Positions 41,724-42,559 of a stretch of DNA of 42,559 nucleotides are shown one piece after another. This DNA is from an uncultured Oscillibacter sp. (GTDB taxonomy: Bacteria > Bacillota > Clostridia > Oscillospirales > Oscillospiraceae): NCBI GenBank assembly GCA_905234565.1, contig CAJOHW010000007.1, positions 1-42,559 of the forward strand. Reading direction: 5' to 3'. The notes beneath the pieces were generated by a model. The model did no database searches. It was not told the origin of the DNA and saw only the letters and a list, made by a program, of their open reading frames with translations. The translations under genes and the position numbers were made by a program. Within the stretch, counting starts at the first letter, position 1. Every line of letters starts with the position of its first letter.

Positions 41724-41818
41724 CTCAACGGTGCCACAAGAACTTCTTAACTGCCAGCGTCTTTCTGCGGGACAAGCTCCCCCAAGGAACGCGGCAAATC
41801 CAAAAAGGAGGAATCACC

Positions 41819-42559
41819 ATGAAGAAGTTCCTTTCCATGGCGCTGGCCCTGGTGATGGCGTTGTCTCTGTGCACCTTCGCCACCAGCGGCGCAAGCGCGA
41901 AAGACTTCACGGACGATGACACCATCGGCTACAAAGAAGCCGTGGATGTGATCTCCGTCCTGAACGTGATGGACGGCTATACGGACGGCAGCTTCCGTCC
42001 CACCGCCGGACTGTCCCGGGGCGCGGTAGCCAAAATCATCTGCAACCTGATTCTTGGACCCACCACCGCCTCCGCCCTCCCCACCAACGCCAATCCCTTC
42101 CCTGACGTGCTGGCAGGCTCCACCTTCGCGGGTTACATCGCCTACTGCGCGGACCACGGTATCATCTCCGGCTACGGCGACGGCACCTTCAAGCCCTCTG
42201 ACCCCGTCAGCGGCTACGCCTACCTGAAGATGCTCCTGGGCGCTCTGGGCTATGACGCTGAAATTGAGGGCTATGTGGGCGCCAACTGGCGCGTGAACGT
42301 GGCCAAGCAGGCCTTCGGCATCGGCCTGGCGGACGGCTACAAGAACGGCCAAGAGGACTTCGACGGCACCGCCGGCGTGGACCGTGAGACCGCCGCTCTC
42401 CTGGCCTTCAACATGATTCAGTCCGACCTGGTGGAGTACGACGCCAAAACAAGCGTAAAGGTCAACGGCGCGGAAGTCACCGTGGGCGGCAGCTCCTACA
42501 AGGTCCGCACCTGGGCGACTTCCTCCGCTTCCGCCAGCAAGGATTACATTGATGATGCC
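41819..42559 (+). CDS. Secreted S-layer-homology (SLH) domain protein, 3' truncated
   Basis: The frame is open to the window end (247 codons). A Sec signal peptide is clear: MKKFLSMALALVMALSLCTF, then ATSGASA, with cleavage probably after ASA. SLH repeats follow: NVMDGYTDGSFRPTAGLSRG (first), FPDVLAGSTFAGYIAYCADH with GIISGYGDGTFKPSDPVSGY (second), and a more divergent third (GIGLADGYKNGQ). SLH domains bind cell-wall polymers, so this is a surface-layer or wall-anchored protein. ATG 41819 follows AAAAAGGAGGAATCACC, a very strong ribosome site suggesting high expression. Confidence 0.9.
   Translation, partial: MKKFLSMALALVMALSLCTFATSGASAKDFTDDDTIGYKEAVDVISVLNVMDGYTDGSFRPTAGLSRGAVAKIICNLILGPTTASALPTNANPFPDVLAGSTFAGYIAYCADHGIISGYGDGTFKPSDPVSGYAYLKMLLGALGYDAEIEGYVGANWRVNVAKQAFGIGLADGYKNGQEDFDGTAGVDRETAALLAFNMIQSDLVEYDAKTSVKVNGAEVTVGGSSYKVRTWATSSASASKDYIDDA

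Noticed and set aside
41663-41760. Cyclic-di-GMP-I (GEMM) riboswitch in the SLH leader
   Set aside because: GCGAAAGCCT and a later GCC/GGT resemble parts of GEMM, but the conserved CACAGGGCAAACC and GGTAGCCGGG-type halves are not present in order.
1-42559. CRISPR array, tRNA, rRNA, insertion sequence or prophage
   Set aside because: I saw no regularly spaced direct repeats with unique spacers, no tRNA or rRNA signatures, and no transposase, integrase or phage structural genes.

Overview
The window comes from a GC-rich, motile Gram-positive anaerobe of the Clostridia, most likely an Oscillospiraceae relative (Oscillibacter/Dysosmobacter/Lawsonibacter-like). The basis is Bacillus/Clostridium-type flagellar gene order with FliY, FlbD, CheC, CheD and CheV, an ecfA1-ecfA2-ecfT-truA block, a ClpE-like ATPase, GTG/TTG starts with strong GGAGG ribosome binding sites, and an S-layer-homology protein. 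The genus is inferred, not proven. Every gene I accept is on the + strand.

Layout. 1-147 is the tail of an upstream gene, possibly a degenerate GGDEF protein. 148-685 is non-coding: a 97-bp tandem repeat, a 14-bp perfect hairpin, and a promoter with an extended -10 (583-611). 686-26938 is a fla/che supercluster: flgB, flgC, fliE, fliF, fliG, fliH, fliI, fliJ, fliK, flgD, a TIGR02530-type gene, flgE, flbD, motA, motB, fliM, fliY, cheY, fliO, fliP, fliQ, fliR, flhB, flhA, fliA, two rod genes (flgF, flgG), cheC, cheD and cheV. Many of these overlap or nearly touch. The cluster ends in a strong terminator whose right arm also carries the -35 of a sigma-28-type promoter for a small YjfB-like motility gene. 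Filament genes (fliC, fliD, flgK, flgL), cheA/W/B/R, flhF/flhG and fliL are not in the window.

27222-33548 is housekeeping: a DUF4230 membrane-anchored protein, a SAM-dependent rRNA-type methyltransferase, the ECF transporter energizing module plus truA, and a DUF5711-like anchored protein. 33570-35665 is a likely acquired cassette. An 82-bp structured repeat, also found between fliI and fliJ, sits just upstream of a two-gene unit encoding an SMC/OLD-like ATPase and a PIN nuclease. This is the best candidate here for an undescribed, possibly defensive, system. 35740-41418 holds a CvpA-like membrane protein, a ClpE-like unfoldase, a small Cys-rich protein, a flavodoxin-ferredoxin fusion, a YgjP-like metallopeptidase, a PurO-like IMP cyclohydrolase and a 51-residue protein, and ends in a GC-rich terminator. 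41473-41818 is a long regulatory region with repeated TTACAG motifs, an inverted repeat abutting a promoter, and a folded leader. It leads into a secreted S-layer-homology protein cut by the window edge.

How the parts work together. The fla/che genes encode the basal body, export gate, hook, stator, switch and CheY-P removal machinery in one cluster, with fliA inside it to switch on late genes such as the YjfB-like gene. The most unusual protein feature is FliY: it keeps two intact CheC-type phosphatase sites and carries four tandem CheY-docking-like motifs in its linker. The separate CheC has lost the catalytic Asn of its first site.
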